Shown in pieces: positions 5,606-7,881 of a DNA stretch of 7,881 nucleotides. Source of the stretch: Nitrospirota bacterium (lineage in GTDB: Bacteria > Nitrospirota > Nitrospiria > Nitrospirales > Nitrospiraceae); NCBI GenBank assembly GCA_004296865.1, contig SCVQ01000109.1, forward strand, positions 1 through 7,881. The letters are read 5' to 3'. The notes under the pieces are model-generated. The model did no database searches. It saw nothing but the letters and a program-made list of their open reading frames with translations, and was not told the origin of the DNA. Numbering within the stretch: position 1 is the first letter of the stretch; each line of letters opens with the position of its first letter. A program made the position numbers and the translations under genes.

Positions 5606-6715
5606 ATGGTACGCGAGGCACTGGAGAGAGGGAGGAGCGACGAGCAGGGACTGCTTTTCGACTCCACGGTGAAGCTCCTGCTCTTGGCCGGGTTCCTCGA
5701 ACTGGTCCTCTACCGGCTCGTGTCGCGGCTCGGCATGCACCTGAGCAAGCTGGCCCAGCAGCACGAGTGGCTGCGCCTCACCTTCAAAGCCCTCTCTGCC
5801 ATCGGGTTTGCGCTGCTCAACTTCGTGTCCCTGCTTCTCTTCCTGGCCCTTTTTCTCCTTCTCTTCAATAAAGTCAGAGCCGTGGGCGGCGGGCGGTACG
5901 ATACGTGGCTGGTGCCGGCGGTCTCCTTGCTCGTACTCGTGACGGTGGCTTTTCTGCTCTTTCCTCCTGCGATGATCGGATCAGTCGTCTACAACCTCGT
6001 CTTTTCCGTCGTACTGGTTGTCCTGATTGCCGAGTATGTCGCCACGCATCCGTCTTGGCCGCAACGGGGCATGATCCTGTGTTACGGGCTGGGAATCACC
6101 GGGTGGCTCTATTATCAGACCGTGTCGACCACCTATGGCTTGCTGAAGCTGACGGCCGTACCGCCGCTGGTGCACGAGGTCAATCGGGCCGGGGAGGCGC
6201 TGATGGTCCTGGCGAGCATCCTCGTGTTCTGGGCTTACGGGAGCACGTCGTTTTGGACCAAAAACAAGCGCCAACGCCGGCGGGCGGCGATCTTCGGAGT
6301 GGTGGGAGGCAGCACCTTCGTTGCGCTCCTCTTCCTGGATTATTTTCTGGGCCTCTACGACAAGGCGTTGGCGGAGAGCATCCGCAAGGCAGGCGAAGGA
6401 ATCGGCTGGATTTTTCAGATGGGGATGGGCTACACCTTCTACTTGCCCTTTGCGTTCTATGTGGCCGGCCTGCTCTGCTGGGCCTACACGGTGGTGAAGC
6501 TGCTTGCCATCGGGCGTCTGGCGGGCTACGGGTTGGGGCTGATGTTCATCGCCGGCTATGCGCTCCAGCTGTCCCATCTGAGCCTCATGGTGGTGTTGGG
6601 CTTGATGTTGCTCAACCTGGATAAGCGGCGGGTCGGGGCTCCGGTCGGCGAGCCCGTTCAGGAGGGGCTGATCGCCGGGCCCACGGTGGGGTTGGTGAGT
6701 GAACAGACGACTTAA
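5606..6715 (+). CDS. Polytopic membrane protein of unknown function
   Basis: A 369-residue integral membrane protein that I cannot assign to a family. By eye there are about nine or ten hydrophobic segments, around residues 21-40, 61-87, 100-119, 123-145, 155-171, 196-212, 227-248, 264-300 (possibly two) and 304-337 (possibly two). The basic loop KNKRQRRR (219-226) and the end LDKRR (338-342) suggest those parts face the cytoplasm. The C-terminal ~27 residues are soluble. ATG 5606 is the first start in frame. Its ribosome site is not ideal: GGAAAGGGG (5585-5593) is 12 bases away and AGGG (5600-5603) only two. The start sits in the loop of a small possible hairpin (5595-5613). It is first in an apparent operon with the TPR gene (18-base gap) and tatA, so a role in envelope assembly or protein export is possible but unproven. 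Confidence 0.82.
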   Translation: MVREALERGRSDEQGLLFDSTVKLLLLAGFLELVLYRLVSRLGMHLSKLAQQHEWLRLTFKALSAIGFALLNFVSLLLFLALFLLLFNKVRAVGGGRYDTWLVPAVSLLVLVTVAFLLFPPAMIGSVVYNLVFSVVLVVLIAEYVATHPSWPQRGMILCYGLGITGWLYYQTVSTTYGLLKLTAVPPLVHEVNRAGEALMVLASILVFWAYGSTSFWTKNKRQRRRAAIFGVVGGSTFVALLFLDYFLGLYDKALAESIRKAGEGIGWIFQMGMGYTFYLPFAFYVAGLLCWAYTVVKLLAIGRLAGYGLGLMFIAGYALQLSHLSLMVVLGLMLLNLDKRRVGAPVGEPVQEGLIAGPTVGLVSEQTT

Positions 6716-6733
6716 CAGAAACGGTAGGGATGT

Positions 6734-7546
6734 ATGAGCGACCAGAATGTTTCAAACGTGGGTGAGTCCGGCGGGGCGGTGGTCGAACAACCGGATCAGC
6801 AGTTGACGCCGGATGAGGAAATCACCGAGATCGAGAAGCTGCTCGGGACCGAGCCGGATGACTTTCAGGCTCGGTGCCGGCTGGGAGAACTTTATTTCAG
6901 CAAAGGGCGGCTGGATGATGCCCTGACCGAGGTGAAAAAATCGATTGAGATGGCGGAGGGGCTCCGGACCGAGATGAACCGCTCGCTGGCCATGTACTAT
7001 TCCAATCTGGGCACCATCTATGCCACCAAGAATATGATCGAAGAGGCGGAGGCCCAGTTCAAGAAAGCGCTTGAGGTCCACGCGGACGACGTGCTCGCGC
7101 TCTTCAATCTCGGTCGCGTGTGTTCTGAAAAGCGGCAGTTCATGGAAGCCAAAACCTATTACGAACGGCTCGTGGAAGTGACGCCCGATGACCCGATCGC
7201 CTGGTACAATCTGGCCCTGGTCTACGTGGAGCTGGATAATCCCGCGGTGTCGGATTACAACACGATCGACATGGCGATGCAGTGTTATCTCCGGACTCTC
7301 GAACTGGACCCCAAGCACTTGGATGCCAGCTTCAAGTTGATGGATCTCGCGCTCAATCACAAGAAGACCGATTTGGCGATCAAGGTGATGGAAGACGCCG
7401 TGGAGCAAAATCCAGACGAGCCGTTGGTTTATTACAACCTGATCAGCACCTATGAAAAGTGCAAGATGTTCGAGCAGGCCGAACAAGCGAGGCAAAAGCT
7501 GAAGGATCGCTTTGCCAAGCGAGCCAAGGAAGCCGGTAAGGCGTAA
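6734..7546 (+). CDS. Tetratricopeptide repeat (TPR) protein
   Basis: A 270-residue protein built almost entirely of TPR helix pairs, which serve as protein-protein docking surfaces. Repeats are recognisable at about 42-75, 84-117, 118-151, 152-193, 195-228 and 229-262, with typical elements such as [34 protein letters not shown] and [12 protein letters not shown]. The fourth repeat is stretched by an insertion ([11 protein letters not shown], 169-179). The first ~25 residues are polar and disordered in character. No signal peptide or membrane helix is visible, so a cytoplasmic location is likely. AGGGA (6726-6730) lies three bases before the ATG, which is close but is the only plausible site. 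It is 18 bases after the membrane protein gene and 29 bases before tatA, so probably co-transcribed. It may scaffold that membrane protein or Tat-related components (inference). Confidence 0.92.
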   Translation: MSDQNVSNVGESGGAVVEQPDQQLTPDEEITEIEKLLGTEPDDFQARCRLGELYFSKGRLDDALTEVKKSIEMAEGLRTEMNRSLAMYYSNLGTIYATKNMIEEAEAQFKKALEVHADDVLALFNLGRVCSEKRQFMEAKTYYERLVEVTPDDPIAWYNLALVYVELDNPAVSDYNTIDMAMQCYLRTLELDPKHLDASFKLMDLALNHKKTDLAIKVMEDAVEQNPDEPLVYYNLISTYEKCKMFEQAEQARQKLKDRFAKRAKEAGKA

Positions 7547-7575
7547 GCGAAGCCTTAAAAGGAGCACGGCACATC

Positions 7576-7875
7576 ATGTTAGGAAGCATCGGATTTACTG
7601 AGCTCATTTTGATTCTGGTCATCGTGTTGATCATTTTCGGCGCCGGCAAGCTTCCCCAGCTCGGGGAAGGGCTTGGAAAAGCCATCAAGGGCTTCAAGAA
7701 GTCCGTCCACGAGGCGGACGCCATTGAGGCGGAAGCCCAGGCCCAAGCGCAACTGTCGGCGGCCGCCCAAGGCCAGCCGACGCCAATTCCTGCGCAGGGG
7801 GCGACGGCATCGCCGGTCGAAACGCTTGCGCCGGCGCAGCCGACAGCGGCCGTGCCGCCATCGTCCCAAGCGTAA
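7576..7875 (+). CDS. tatA: Twin-arginine translocase subunit TatA
   Basis: A 99-residue TatA/E-family protein that oligomerises to form the pore for folded, cofactor-bearing Tat substrates. The short periplasmic N-terminus ([10 protein letters not shown]) with a polar residue just before the membrane helix (~10-21) is followed by the hallmark hinge and amphipathic helix [20 protein letters not shown] (21-40). The tail (about 46-99) is low-complexity, rich in Ala, Gln and Pro, as is common and poorly conserved in TatA. GGAG (7561-7564) lies 11 bases before the ATG. The gene ends six bases before the window edge, so a following tatB/tatC cannot be judged. TatB is less likely because of the short length and the FGxxKLPxLG form. 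Proximity to a TorD-type chaperone fits export of a molybdoenzyme, since Nitrospira NxrA is reported to carry a Tat signal (family knowledge). Confidence 0.94.
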   Translation: MLGSIGFTELILILVIVLIIFGAGKLPQLGEGLGKAIKGFKKSVHEADAIEAEAQAQAQLSAAAQGQPTPIPAQGATASPVETLAPAQPTAAVPPSSQA

Positions 7876-7881
7876 GGGGCC

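Noticed and set aside
5581..5871. ATG frame with a good upstream position relative to the second promoter (96 codons)
   Set aside because: It runs in another frame through the membrane protein gene, and its translation is a compositional shadow rich in Arg, Ala and Gly, without the hydrophobic pattern seen in the 5606 frame.
6752..7567. 271-residue open frame on the minus strand opposite the TPR gene
   Set aside because: Antisense shadow of a clear TPR protein, with an H/L/R-rich translation and no domain.

Overview
The window looks like chromosomal DNA of a GC-rich bacterium, most probably Nitrospira or a close relative (Nitrospirota). That is an inference from gene content. A TorD-type molybdoenzyme chaperone sits directly upstream of a Sec-exported, ethylbenzene-dehydrogenase-gamma-like heme protein, which is the type proposed as the NxrC subunit of periplasmic nitrite oxidoreductase. 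A MauM/NapG-type polyferredoxin and a TatA gene lie nearby. No catalytic A or B subunit gene is in the window, so the enzyme served (nitrite oxidoreductase or another type II DMSO-reductase-family enzyme) cannot be proven here. All genes are on the + strand.

Region 1 (1-1210): the 3' part of an unrecognised gene that enters from outside the window and carries an HExxH motif and two CxxC pairs, followed 14 bases later by a four-cluster [4Fe-4S] ferredoxin of the MauM/NapG type.

Region 2 (1211-3542): a self-contained transcription unit. A near-consensus sigma70 promoter (TTGACT-N17-TATGAT) is followed by a ~90-base leader in which the Shine-Dalgarno sequence can pair with upstream bases, then the TorD-like chaperone, the NxrC-like gamma subunit and a very strong intrinsic terminator preceded by two further inverted repeats.

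Region 3 (3543-5473): a monocistronic radical SAM protein with a B12-binding-like N-terminal region, starting at GTG. A 39-codon cysteine-containing reading frame upstream overlaps its start by four bases; it is noted as a curiosity and may not be coding.

Region 4 (5474-7881): a second clear promoter (TTGACG-N18-TATAAT) drives a probable three-gene operon: a polytopic membrane protein of unknown function, a TPR protein and TatA.

The common thread of regions 1, 2 and 4 is maturation and export of a cofactor-loaded redox enzyme. The chaperone would hold the molybdenum subunit until folded, TatA would form the translocation pore, the gamma subunit would travel by Sec and join outside the cytoplasmic membrane, and the ferredoxin would handle electrons. 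No RNA genes, mobile elements or CRISPR arrays were seen, and no gene-free stretch exceeds 300 bases.
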